64,000 nt of DNA, taken from positions 558,001 to 622,000 of the forward strand of contig NZ_SIRS01000001.1 of the NCBI RefSeq assembly GCF_004310335.1, in the 5' to 3' direction. The notes below the pieces were generated by a model that saw only the letters and a list, made by a program, of their open reading frames with translations, was not told the DNA's origin and did no database searches. Positions 44,174-53,757 of this stretch are shown piece by piece; positions within the stretch are counted from its first letter, which is position 1, and the number at the start of each line of letters is the position of its first letter. The position numbers and the translations under genes were made by a program. The stretch comes from Hyunsoonleella pacifica. GTDB lineage: Bacteria; Bacteroidota; Bacteroidia; Flavobacteriales; Flavobacteriaceae.

Positions 44174-46471
44174 ATGAGAAAATATTTCATAGTAACAATA
44201 ACCGTTTTAAGTATACTGTTTTCATGTAAAAATGAAGATAAAACAAATGTTGATACAACCAATAAAGCAATAGATTACGCGAGTTTGGTATATCCGCATT
44301 TAGATACAGAGAATTCCAGATGGTTTTTCTTTTCATCAGCATGTCGCCCGTTTGGCATGGTAAACCTAAGTCCAGATAACGAAATAGACGGTGCTTGGGG
44401 TAGTGGTTATCGTTATAAAACCGATACCATTAAGGGTTTTAGCCATATACATGGTTGGCAAATATCGGGTGTGTCGGTTATGCCGGTAATGCTTTCTGAC
44501 GAGAATACTAATGGTGTTTTCGAAGATTTTTATTCAAAATTTAGTCATGATGATGAGACGGTAACACCGGGTTATCATAGCTTGAAACTACAACGTTATG
44601 GTATTAAAACAGAGCTTACCAGCACCACAAGAGTGGGTTTTCATAAATATACCTTTCCAGAAAACACCAAAAATGCCGTTCTATTTAATTTGAATACCAT
44701 ACTTGGACCATCAGATAATGCCCAAGGCGAATTACGCCAAATTAATGATACGGAATTTGAGGGTTCAGTAGTGGCAACACCAACCCACAGAAGACCTCAA
44801 GAATTTAAGGTATTCTTTAGGGTAAGTCTCGATGCTCCAGTGACCGAATTACAAAAAGATGAAGCAACGGGAAATTACCTCATGCATTTTTCTGATTTGG
44901 AAAAACCATTACTAATGAAAGTGGCCATTTCGTATACTTCAGAAGAAAATGCACATTTGAATCTTAAAACAGAGTTACCTCACTGGGATTTTGAAACGGT
45001 TGTTCAAGATTCCAAAGACCATTGGAATTCGTTATTAAGTAGAGTAAAGGTTGAAGGTAATACCGAAAAACAACAAAGACGTTTTTATACAGATTTATGG
45101 CATGCGCTTCAGGGCAGACGTATTATTAGTGATGTCAATGGTGCGTATCCTGATAATACTGGAGGTAAATTTAAGATTGGGCAATTGCCATTGGATGCTT
45201 CAGGAAAACCAAAATTTAATCATTACAATTCTGATGCGCTTTGGGGAGCGCAATGGACACTAAATACACTCTGGGGACTAGCTTACCCAGATATTTATGA
45301 AGAGTTTGCCATGTCTTTTCTTCAATATTATAAAGATGGAGGCTTGGTTCCTAGAGGGCCATCAGGTGGAAATTACACCTACGTTATGACAGGCGCCCCA
45401 GCCACACCGTTTTTTGTCAGCGCGATTCAAAAAGGTATTTTAAAGGAAAATCTAGAAGATATTTATGATGCTTTGAAGAAAAATCATGTAGAAGGTGGTA
45501 TCATGGAAAAAGCGGGTTATGAGCATAAAACCAATATTGGTGGCGGACTGGATTTCTATATGGAAAAAGGCTTTGTGCCACATCCTAATCCTAAAGGGAA
45601 GTTTGGCGGACATCAAGATGGTGCAGGTTTAACTTTAGAGTATGCCTATCAAGATTGGGTATTGGCACAATTAGCATTGAAGCTGAATAAAACGGAAGAT
45701 TATGAGTACTTTACAAAACGTTCAAAAAATTATGCTACACTTTTAAATGATGAGGGCTGGATGCAAGCCAAAAATGTGGATGGTAAAGTGCAGGCAGACT
45801 ATAGTCCGTATACCTACGAAGAAGGATTTATAGAATCCAATGGCGCGCAATCTACTTGGTTTGTACCTCATGATTACGATGGACTTGCTGAACTTATGGG
45901 AGGCAAGGACAAAGCTGTTGAAAAATTAAATACACAATTTAAACAAGCGGAACAATTAAACTTTACTTCGGGCACATCGCATGCTTCAGAATTGCACCCA
46001 GAGTATCGTAAAATCCCTATAAATTATGGTAACCAACCATCTATTCAAACAGCCTTTATTTTTAATAAATTAGATAGACCAGATTTAACCCACTATTGGT
46101 CTAGGCAAGTGGCTTCCAAGGTTTTTGGTGGTTTAGCGCCATCCACAGGATATAATGGCGATGAAGACCAAGGCCTTATGGGTAGCTTAGCCGTTTTAAT
46201 AAAAATTGGGCTGTTTCAAGTTAATGGAGGTACCGAGGAAAATCCAGAGTATCAAATAGGAAGTCCTATTTTTGATAAGGTAACCATCCAATTACATCCA
46301 GAGTATTATTCAGGAAAGACTTTGGAGATTCAATCCGTAAACAATAGCAGTTCTAATGTTTTCATAAAAGAGGCCTCTTTTAATAACGAGGATTTGCCTA
46401 AATTTAATGTGTCTCATAAATCCTTTACCAACGGCGGGGTGCTAAAACTTGAAATGACTGGGACAAAGTAG
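44174..46471 (+). CDS. Second, divergent GH92 alpha-mannosidase, lipoprotein
   Basis: A 765-residue lipoprotein (lipobox LFSC, C18) of the GH92 fold, clearly different from its neighbour. Family landmarks are VYPHLDTENSRWFFFSSACR near the start, GAQWTLNTLWGLAYP, YGNQPSIQTAFIFN and the base loop GYNGDEDQGLMGSL in place of DDAGxMSSW. Acidic residues are kept at that loop, so activity is plausible, probably on a different linkage from the first enzyme. It is 4 bases after GH28 in the same operon. Confidence 0.88.
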   Translation: MRKYFIVTITVLSILFSCKNEDKTNVDTTNKAIDYASLVYPHLDTENSRWFFFSSACRPFGMVNLSPDNEIDGAWGSGYRYKTDTIKGFSHIHGWQISGVSVMPVMLSDENTNGVFEDFYSKFSHDDETVTPGYHSLKLQRYGIKTELTSTTRVGFHKYTFPENTKNAVLFNLNTILGPSDNAQGELRQINDTEFEGSVVATPTHRRPQEFKVFFRVSLDAPVTELQKDEATGNYLMHFSDLEKPLLMKVAISYTSEENAHLNLKTELPHWDFETVVQDSKDHWNSLLSRVKVEGNTEKQQRRFYTDLWHALQGRRIISDVNGAYPDNTGGKFKIGQLPLDASGKPKFNHYNSDALWGAQWTLNTLWGLAYPDIYEEFAMSFLQYYKDGGLVPRGPSGGNYTYVMTGAPATPFFVSAIQKGILKENLEDIYDALKKNHVEGGIMEKAGYEHKTNIGGGLDFYMEKGFVPHPNPKGKFGGHQDGAGLTLEYAYQDWVLAQLALKLNKTEDYEYFTKRSKNYATLLNDEGWMQAKNVDGKVQADYSPYTYEEGFIESNGAQSTWFVPHDYDGLAELMGGKDKAVEKLNTQFKQAEQLNFTSGTSHASELHPEYRKIPINYGNQPSIQTAFIFNKLDRPDLTHYWSRQVASKVFGGLAPSTGYNGDEDQGLMGSLAVLIKIGLFQVNGGTEENPEYQIGSPIFDKVTIQLHPEYYSGKTLEIQSVNNSSSNVFIKEASFNNEDLPKFNVSHKSFTNGGVLKLEMTGTK

Positions 46472-46514
46472 TCTGTCATGCAGATTGAAAAAGGTTTAGG
46501 TAAATATCATTTTT

Positions 46515-47954
46515 ATGACCACACGACGAAAATTTATAAAGCAAACGATTATAGGTACAACGGGAGTTGCGACACTAAGTTGTTCGGCATTTACGATGGC
46601 TTCAAGTACATCATCTGATACATCTAACAGACCGCCATTAGCCGATAGAACCTTTATAAGTCAAGCCGTTGAGAATACCATTAAAACGGTAAAAAAGGGC
46701 ATAAAAAACCCAGAATTGTCGTGGCTTTTTGAAAACTGTTTTCCAAACACTTTAGATACCACGGTAGATTTCGAAGTCATAAATAACAAACCAGACACCT
46801 TTGTTATTACTGGCGATATTGATGCTATGTGGTTGCGTGATTCTACAGCCCAAGTATGGCCGTATTTGCCTTTGGTAAATCAAGATGAAGCATTAAAAAA
46901 GTTATTTAAAGGTTTAATCAATAGGCAAACCAAATGCATTTTGTTAGACCCTTATGCCAACGCATTTTATAAAGACCTGACCAGAGAAACCAAATGGAAG
47001 GACGACCGCCCAACCCCAATACCCGGTGTGCATGAGCGTAAATGGGAAATAGATTCGTTGTGCTACGCCATTCGTTTATCTTATGGATATTATAAAGAAA
47101 CAGGAGACACCTCTGTTTTAAATGCCGATTGGGATAAAGCCATGCGACTCGCGGTAAAGACGCTAAGAACTGAGCAACGTAAAAATGGAGAAACGCCCTA
47201 TTATTTTGAGCGTGTAAGACGAAATAAAAATATCATTACGCCTTTTAGAGGAAAGGGTAGACCTATTAAGCCTGTCGGACTTATATGTTCTGCGTTTAGA
47301 CCTTCAGATGATGGCACGATGTATCCATTTTTAATCCCTTCTAACTTATTTGCTGTAGAGTCTTTAGCCCAGTTAAGCGAGATTTATAATGATATTTTTG
47401 GAGACAAAGCGTTTTCAGAAGCATGTCAATCCTTTTCAAATGAAGTGCTAAATGCGATAAACAAATATGCCATTTCAGAACATTTAAACTATGGTAAAGT
47501 ATATACCTTTGAAGTGGACGGTTTTGGTAACAAAGCATTTATAGACGACCCAAACATTCCATCTTTAATCGCTATGAAGTATTTAATGAGTGAGCAGTAT
47601 TATGATTTAGAGGCGTATAAAAATACAAGAGCTTATCTGTTAAGTGACGACAACCCTTATTATTTTAAAGGAAAGGCGGGAGAAGGACAAGGAGGTCCGC
47701 ATGCAGGTTTAGACACCATTTGGCCTATGGGTATTATTTTAAGGGCCATGACCAGCGATAGCGATTCTGAAATTGTGTGGTGTGTAAAACAACTCATGAA
47801 CACACATGATGGCAAGGGCTTTATGCACGAAACCTTCCATAAGGATGATGCGTCTAAGTTTTCACGTTCTTGGTTTGCTTGGGCCAACACCCTTTTTGGC
47901 GAGTTAATCTTGAAATTATACAACGAAAAGCCAGAACTTCTTAAATCCATTTAA
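46515..47954 (+). CDS. GH125 exo-alpha-1,6-mannosidase, Tat-type lipoprotein
   Basis: GH125 removes alpha-1,6-linked mannose by inversion. The 479-residue protein shows GDIDAMWLRDSTAQVWPY near residue 100, D180 in KWEIDSLCY as a candidate acid and E439 in FMHETFHKDD as a candidate base, with FRPSDDGTMYPFLIPSN between. The N-terminus is MTTRRKFIKQ, a twin-arginine signal, followed by a lipobox LSC (C23), so it is probably exported folded and then acylated. The other lipoproteins in the operon have Sec signals. It lies 43 bases after the second GH92. Confidence 0.93.
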   Translation: MTTRRKFIKQTIIGTTGVATLSCSAFTMASSTSSDTSNRPPLADRTFISQAVENTIKTVKKGIKNPELSWLFENCFPNTLDTTVDFEVINNKPDTFVITGDIDAMWLRDSTAQVWPYLPLVNQDEALKKLFKGLINRQTKCILLDPYANAFYKDLTRETKWKDDRPTPIPGVHERKWEIDSLCYAIRLSYGYYKETGDTSVLNADWDKAMRLAVKTLRTEQRKNGETPYYFERVRRNKNIITPFRGKGRPIKPVGLICSAFRPSDDGTMYPFLIPSNLFAVESLAQLSEIYNDIFGDKAFSEACQSFSNEVLNAINKYAISEHLNYGKVYTFEVDGFGNKAFIDDPNIPSLIAMKYLMSEQYYDLEAYKNTRAYLLSDDNPYYFKGKAGEGQGGPHAGLDTIWPMGIILRAMTSDSDSEIVWCVKQLMNTHDGKGFMHETFHKDDASKFSRSWFAWANTLFGELILKLYNEKPELLKSI

Positions 47955-47956
47955 AT

Positions 47957-49018
47957 ATGAAGCACCTTGTTCTACTTGTTGTGCTTCTAAGTTTTGGATG
48001 TTCAAAAGAGCAACCCATAAAGCTAAATGATATTCAGGTAATTGGGAGCCACAATTCCTATAAAATTGCGATTGAACAACCACTTTTAAATTACATCGCT
48101 TTAAAAGATTCCAGTAAAGCGAAGTCATTGGAATACGAGCATATTTCCTTAGAAGCACAGTTAAATCTTGGCTTACGAAATTTAGAGCTAGATGTGTTTT
48201 ACGACCCCGAAGGCGGTCATTTTTCAAATCCAAAAGGTTTAGATATTGTCAAACAATCGGGAGAAACGCCAATGCCTTATGACGAAGCAGAACAATTGAA
48301 ACAATCAGGCTTTAAACTATTTCATATTCAAGATATCGATTTTAGAAGTCATCATTTGTTATTCAAAGAGGCGTTAAAAGCGATGAAAAAATGGTCGGAT
48401 AACAATCCTGCACACCTACCTATCATAATTTTAATGAATACGAAAGACGAGGTAATACCAGACTTAACCAAACCAATTCCCTTTTCAGCGAAAGCGTATC
48501 AAGAATTAGATGCTGAAATATTTTCAGTATTTACAAAAGAGGATTTAATACAACCAGATGATGTACGAGGAAATCATGGCACTTTAGAAGAAGCCGTTTT
48601 AAAACAAGGTTGGCCAAAACTGGAAGATTGCAAAGGGAAATTTCTGTTTGTTTTAGATGAAAAGGCTCATAAAAATAGTCTGTATATGAATGGGGACAAT
48701 ACGCTGAAAAATCGCGTGTTTTTTGTGAATAGTAAAGAGGGTAACCCAGAATCGGCCTTTAGAATAGTGAACAACCCCATTACCGATTTTGAATATATCA
48801 AGCAATTGGTGGAACAAGGTTACATGGTAAGAACTCGTGCCGATGCTGGAACAAAAGAGGCCCGAACGAACGATTATACCAAATTTGAAAAAGCAAAGGC
48901 TTCGGGAGCGCAAGTGATTTCAACAGATTATTATCAGCCTTCACGATTATTCAAATCTACTTTTGAAGTAAAATTTGAGGATGGTACTTACGAACGCATT
49001 AAAGACATTATAAAATGA
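47957..49018 (+). CDS. Calcium-dependent PI-PLC-like phospholipase C, lipoprotein
   Basis: The 353-residue protein matches the Ca2+-dependent phosphoinositide phospholipase C1 family, which cleaves inositol phospholipids at the phosphodiester. A lipobox SFGC gives C15. Active-site-like segments are IGSHNSY with H32, LELDVFYDPEGGHFSNP and LFHIQDIDFRSHH with H123, matching the family's HIPDIDYRS block. It lies between GH125 (2 bases) and GH115 (4-base overlap), so it is an integral part of the glycan operon. A glycosylinositol phospholipid substrate is my inference; a plain phosphatidylinositol or another phosphodiester is possible. Confidence 0.86.
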   Translation: MKHLVLLVVLLSFGCSKEQPIKLNDIQVIGSHNSYKIAIEQPLLNYIALKDSSKAKSLEYEHISLEAQLNLGLRNLELDVFYDPEGGHFSNPKGLDIVKQSGETPMPYDEAEQLKQSGFKLFHIQDIDFRSHHLLFKEALKAMKKWSDNNPAHLPIIILMNTKDEVIPDLTKPIPFSAKAYQELDAEIFSVFTKEDLIQPDDVRGNHGTLEEAVLKQGWPKLEDCKGKFLFVLDEKAHKNSLYMNGDNTLKNRVFFVNSKEGNPESAFRIVNNPITDFEYIKQLVEQGYMVRTRADAGTKEARTNDYTKFEKAKASGAQVISTDYYQPSRLFKSTFEVKFEDGTYERIKDIIK

Positions 49019-51966
49019 ATAAACGCGATATAAAATTCATATTTCTAATAATTTGTTCTTCTCTTTGGGGGCAAAATAGTATTCAATTTCCAATAGTGCA
49101 AAATGGAGAAGTAGCCTCTATTATCATAGATAAAAGGGATGCCAAAGTCGTCGATATTGCTTCAGATATTTTGGCGAGCGATATCCAAAAAGTTTCAGGA
49201 AAAACGGTTGTGAAACATCAAAAGAAAGCCCCATGTCAAATTATAGCAGGAACATTAGGGAGCAGTAAAGTTATTAATCAACTCATTAAAAAGCACACCA
49301 TTGATGTCTCTCAAATTGAAGGGAAATGGGAAACCTACACGATTCAAGTCATTGAAAATCCTTCTAAAGGCGTAAAAAAAGCATTAGTCATTATTGGATC
49401 AGACCGACGAGGGACGGCTTACGGACTTTTAGAAATTTCCAGAATGATAGGAGTTTCCCCATGGGAATGGTGGGCAGATGTTACTCCAGAAAAGCAAGAA
49501 AGTATTGTGCTAAATATTGAAAACAAAACCTACGGAACGCCATCAGTAAAATACCGAGGTATATTTTTAAATGACGAAGATTGGGGGTTACAACGGTGGT
49601 CGGCACTCAATTACGAGCCAGAAACGGGAGATATTGGCCCAAAAACCTATGCGAAAGTATTTGAACTATTGTTGCGCCTACGAGCTAATACTATTTGGCC
49701 GGCAATGCACAAATGCACTAAGGCATTTTACCACTATCCGCAAAATAAAATAGTAGCCGATAATTACGCGATTGTTATTGGTACATCGCATGCAGAACCT
49801 ATGTTGTGCAACATCAATGCAGAATGGAATCATGATACTATGGGCGATTATCGATATGATACCAATTCAGAATCCATAAAGACCTTGTTCAAAAAACGAG
49901 CTAAAGAAACTGCAAATTTTGAAGGTATTTACACAGTTGGTATGCGTGGGGAACACGATTCGCCCATGATTGTTGGCGAAGACGATACCGATTCGCAAGT
50001 AAAACTTTTAGAACAGGTTATAACCGACCAACGCGAGATTTTAAAAGCAAATTCTAAAAAAGGTGTTACAAAACCACAGGCTTTTGTGCCATATAAAGAG
50101 GTGTTGCATTACTACCAAAGCGGATTGGATTTACCTGAAGATGTAAGTTTGGTTTGGACCGACGATAACTACGGTTATATTCGGCAATTAAGTAATGCCC
50201 AAGAGCAACAACGAAGCGGAGGAGCGGGTGTCTATTATCACACATCTTACTGGGGTAGACCACACGATTATTTATGGTTAAACTCGACGAATCCTGTTTT
50301 AATGTGGGAAGAAATGACCAAAGCATGCGAGTTTGGGTCTCAAAATATTTGGATTTTGAATTGTGGCGATATTAAGCCACATGAATATAATATCGAGCTG
50401 TTTTTGGACATGGCTTGGGATATTAATGGCTTTAAAAATGACGATACTATTAGAGCACATCATATGGATTGGAGTGCCAGAGAATTTGGAAAAAACAATG
50501 CAGATGCCATTACCGATTTGATGTATCAATACAATCAATTGGCGTTTCAAAGACGACCTGAGTTTATGGCCTGGAGTAGTGTGGAGCCTGTTACCAAAGC
50601 GGGAGATACAGAGTTGACACAATACCATTATGGCGATGAGGTTAGTAAGCGTATCAAAGCGCATCAAGATTTACTTACTCGTGTGAAGGCTATTCAAAAA
50701 AATATTCCCAACCATAGGGCAGATGCCTTCTATCAACTCGTTTATTATCCAATCTCGGGCGCTTCAAACCTAAATTTAAAATGGTTGTACAGTTATAAAA
50801 ATGCCTTTGTAGCATCACAAGGGCGAGAGAGTGCCAAGGATTTTGCAACGAAATCTTTAGAGGCCTACAAAACCATTCAAAAGGAAACCGATTATTTTAA
50901 TAACACGCTTCAAAATGGAAAATGGAAGCATATCATGAGCATGTCGCCTAGGCACTTGCCCGTGTTTTCAGAACCAACGGCATCCATCCCATTAACCGAA
51001 AAATCAAATACCTTGGGGATAGCCATCGAGAGCTATCAAATGGAAGTAAATGATGAGATTATAAATTCTTATGCCGATGTTTTTCCGGTGTTTAATACTT
51101 ACACAGAGAATACATATTACATGGATGTATTTTTAAAAGGACAAGGCGAATTGGATTGGGAATTACAACCTAAAGCCGATTGGATTATACTTTCTAAAAC
51201 CTCGGGAAAATTAGATAAAGACCAATTAGAAGAGCGTATTTGGGTTACCATAGACCGGGATAAAGTACCGCAGGGAGAAAATAAAAAGGAAGCGCCGTTA
51301 GGACACGATTACCAGCTAATACCGCCAAGTTACAAAGTGAATTCGGCTATAGATGTAGTAACCAAAAACAAAACTACAACGCTTGGTGTTTCGGTTTTCA
51401 ATCCAAAGTTTAAAGGCTTAGAAACTTATAAAGGTTTTGTTGAAGACAAAGGTTTTGTATCAATAAATGCTGAAAATTTCAATAGAAAAACAGACGGAAA
51501 AGAAGCCAAATGGACAACCTTTTCTGGTTTAGGCTATACAGGAAATGTAAGTGTGGCACTTCCGCGAAGCGCAACTTCTGAAACCACTATTGAAGGCATA
51601 AAGCAAAATAGTCCTATTTTAGAATATGATTTTTATACCTTTAATTTTGGGGAGGTAGATGTGTTTTTACAGGCTGTACCAACACACGCTTTTAATAATG
51701 ATACGGGTGTGCGTTGTGCAGTAGCTATAGATGATGCAGAACCTGTAATAGTTGATTTTCAAACCTTTGGACGAAGTGAAACCTGGAAACAAAATGTGTT
51801 AAAAAATGCATCGGTACAATCCGTTAAGCAAGTAGTAAACACGGCAGGAATGCATAAATTAAAAATTTGGATGGTAGACCCCGGAGTAATGTTAGACCAG
51901 ATTTTAATCGATTTAGGCGGTTGGAAAACCTCGTATGCCTTTCCATTAGAAACTAAACTAAAATAG
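49015..51966 (+). CDS. GH115 alpha-glucuronidase
   Basis: GH115 removes alpha-linked glucuronate or methylglucuronate side groups, classically from xylan. The 983-residue protein has a Sec signal (about 1-19, cut after SLWGQ) and family blocks SPWEWWADV (148-156), GIFLNDEDWG (182-191), RANTIWPAMHKCTKAF and GTSHAEPM (from 256). A C-terminal beta domain of about 250 residues (EAKWTTFSGLGYTGN region) completes the usual layout. It overlaps the PI-PLC gene by 4 bases. No xylanase is in the window, so a non-xylan glucuronide, such as glucuronyl-inositol or glucuronomannan, is likely. Confidence 0.94.
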   Translation: MNKRDIKFIFLIICSSLWGQNSIQFPIVQNGEVASIIIDKRDAKVVDIASDILASDIQKVSGKTVVKHQKKAPCQIIAGTLGSSKVINQLIKKHTIDVSQIEGKWETYTIQVIENPSKGVKKALVIIGSDRRGTAYGLLEISRMIGVSPWEWWADVTPEKQESIVLNIENKTYGTPSVKYRGIFLNDEDWGLQRWSALNYEPETGDIGPKTYAKVFELLLRLRANTIWPAMHKCTKAFYHYPQNKIVADNYAIVIGTSHAEPMLCNINAEWNHDTMGDYRYDTNSESIKTLFKKRAKETANFEGIYTVGMRGEHDSPMIVGEDDTDSQVKLLEQVITDQREILKANSKKGVTKPQAFVPYKEVLHYYQSGLDLPEDVSLVWTDDNYGYIRQLSNAQEQQRSGGAGVYYHTSYWGRPHDYLWLNSTNPVLMWEEMTKACEFGSQNIWILNCGDIKPHEYNIELFLDMAWDINGFKNDDTIRAHHMDWSAREFGKNNADAITDLMYQYNQLAFQRRPEFMAWSSVEPVTKAGDTELTQYHYGDEVSKRIKAHQDLLTRVKAIQKNIPNHRADAFYQLVYYPISGASNLNLKWLYSYKNAFVASQGRESAKDFATKSLEAYKTIQKETDYFNNTLQNGKWKHIMSMSPRHLPVFSEPTASIPLTEKSNTLGIAIESYQMEVNDEIINSYADVFPVFNTYTENTYYMDVFLKGQGELDWELQPKADWIILSKTSGKLDKDQLEERIWVTIDRDKVPQGENKKEAPLGHDYQLIPPSYKVNSAIDVVTKNKTTTLGVSVFNPKFKGLETYKGFVEDKGFVSINAENFNRKTDGKEAKWTTFSGLGYTGNVSVALPRSATSETTIEGIKQNSPILEYDFYTFNFGEVDVFLQAVPTHAFNNDTGVRCAVAIDDAEPVIVDFQTFGRSETWKQNVLKNASVQSVKQVVNTAGMHKLKIWMVDPGVMLDQILIDLGGWKTSYAFPLETKLK

Positions 51967-51973
51967 CAAAATA

Positions 51974-53746
51974 TTGCACAGAAGTATCGTTATATTAATA
52001 CTATTGGTGTGTTTTTCTTGTAAAAAAGAAAGGGATGATAAAAGTTATAAAGTAGCCTTTATGGCCGATGTGCATTTGCAAGATATCTATGGTAGTTTTT
52101 CTGATAGTGATTTAAACCCTGATACCAATACCTATGCACTAGCCAGAACCATGCAGTCTCAGTTGCAATCTACACGGTTATTTAATGAGAACTACTTCGC
52201 TTTTTTGTCGGCTTTGGACGATATAGTATCCAAAAACATTAAATACGTTGTGTTGCCTGGGGATTTTAGTGATGATGGGCAAATGCTGAATATAAAGGGC
52301 TTAAAACGGATTTTAAAAAAGTATTCGGAAGCACATAACATCAAGTTTATTTTAACTACGGGTAATCACGACCCCGTGCGTCCATTTTACCAAGAAGCGG
52401 GCAAGCATGATTTTATAGGCGAAGGCGGAAAACGGCAACCCATATTTAGTTCAGAAGCGATATACAAAGCGAAAGACTCCAACGCGTTAGCACCTATTTA
52501 TACAAAAGATATTGCAAAATTAGGTTACGAAGACATCTTAAATGAATTAAAAGATTTTGGTTTCTATCCTAAGCAAAATGATGTGTATTGGGAGACACCA
52601 TTTACAGATTATAATTACGATAATTATCAATTTGATAAAGCTCTTAAACAAGCCAAATTATCAAATAGAAATTACAAAATACCACCTTTTGGAAGCCAAA
52701 TTCCCGATGTAAGTTATTTGGTAGAACCTACAGAGGGACTGTGGTTTTTGGCTATTGATGCTAATGTTTATGTGCCTAAGGATGCCAATAACTATAGCAG
52801 TGCAAGTATTGGCTATAATAATGTATTATCGCATAAGTCACATCTAATAGCATGGATAAAAAGCGTAACACAACGTGCACAAACGCTGAATAAACAATTA
52901 ATTGTTTTTAGTCATTTTCCAACCGTAGAATTTAACGATGGTGCTTCAGAAAACATACGGAAGTTACTAGGAGAAGACAAAATGCAACTGCATCGTGTGC
53001 CAGAAGAAGCAGTAGCCAAAGCATTTATTGAAGCAGGGGTAAAAGTACATTTTGGAGGACACATGCATATTAATGATACAGGTGTCGCTACTTTTGAATC
53101 AGGTAGTTTGGTAAATGTGCAAATACCATCTTTGGCGGCATATATTCCCGCTTATAAAATTGCAACGGTCTCCGCAGATGAGGTTGAGATTGAGACTGTC
53201 GTTATAGACAATGTGCCCAGATTTAAGGAACTCTTTCCGCTATACCAACAAGAGTACGCCCATTTAAAAAGTAATGATGCCAGTACGTTATGGGATTCAA
53301 CAATTTTAGATGCTAAAAGCTATAAAGATTTTACGCAAAGTCATTTGAAGGGCCTAATTAATAATAGGTTTTTAAAAAACGATTGGGACATTCCATTTAC
53401 CAAGTTTTTACTGAGTTTAACTAAGAGTAGTTTAGCAGAATTTGTTTCAATTGACGAAAACTCTTTAGAAGGATTTGAGGACTGGACAGGTTTTGACATG
53501 TTATTCGATTTGTATCGCTTACGTTCTGCAGATACGTTGGCATTTCAAGATATTGGAGCAAAAAAGATTGAAAACTATAAAAGTATTATAGAAGCCTACT
53601 TGATTCATTTTAAAGGAATTAGTGAGCCATCAGAGATAGAGAGTGACTTCTTGCAATTCTGTATAATCTTCAAAAAGTTTTTAAACGGAGCTCCATCTGA
53701 AAATTTTGTGATAAATTTAAGTACCAATCAAGTAATTTCTAAATAA
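51974..53746 (+). CDS. Calcineurin-like metallophosphoesterase, lipoprotein
   Basis: A secreted dinuclear-metal phosphoesterase of 590 residues. The motifs are D32-x-H34 (MADVHLQD), GD at 96-97 (LPGDFSDDGQ), GNHD at 130-133, SHFPTVEF and FGGHMHIND. The only workable start is TTG at 51974, giving a full lipoprotein signal with lipobox FSC (C16) followed by charged residues KKERDD. It lies 7 bases after GH115. Its place in the operon suggests removal of phosphate from inositol phosphate or a phosphosugar; this is inference, since the family is broad. Confidence 0.85.
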   Translation: MHRSIVILILLVCFSCKKERDDKSYKVAFMADVHLQDIYGSFSDSDLNPDTNTYALARTMQSQLQSTRLFNENYFAFLSALDDIVSKNIKYVVLPGDFSDDGQMLNIKGLKRILKKYSEAHNIKFILTTGNHDPVRPFYQEAGKHDFIGEGGKRQPIFSSEAIYKAKDSNALAPIYTKDIAKLGYEDILNELKDFGFYPKQNDVYWETPFTDYNYDNYQFDKALKQAKLSNRNYKIPPFGSQIPDVSYLVEPTEGLWFLAIDANVYVPKDANNYSSASIGYNNVLSHKSHLIAWIKSVTQRAQTLNKQLIVFSHFPTVEFNDGASENIRKLLGEDKMQLHRVPEEAVAKAFIEAGVKVHFGGHMHINDTGVATFESGSLVNVQIPSLAAYIPAYKIATVSADEVEIETVVIDNVPRFKELFPLYQQEYAHLKSNDASTLWDSTILDAKSYKDFTQSHLKGLINNRFLKNDWDIPFTKFLLSLTKSSLAEFVSIDENSLEGFEDWTGFDMLFDLYRLRSADTLAFQDIGAKKIENYKSIIEAYLIHFKGISEPSEIESDFLQFCIIFKKFLNGAPSENFVINLSTNQVISK

Positions 53747-53757
53747 ATCCAATTGCC

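Noticed and set aside
50299-50667. 122-codon minus-strand frame inside GH115
   Set aside because: Shadow of a conserved GH115 coding region; no promoter or family match.
49015-51966. GH115 as evidence for a xylan locus
   Set aside because: No GH10, GH11, GH43 or GH67 xylan genes are nearby; the neighbours are mannosidases and a phospholipase.
40462-53746. Base composition shift suggesting recent transfer of the enzyme operon
   Set aside because: The enzyme genes look slightly richer in G+C in places, but a few hand-counted lines ranged widely (about 32-47 percent), so no shift can be claimed.
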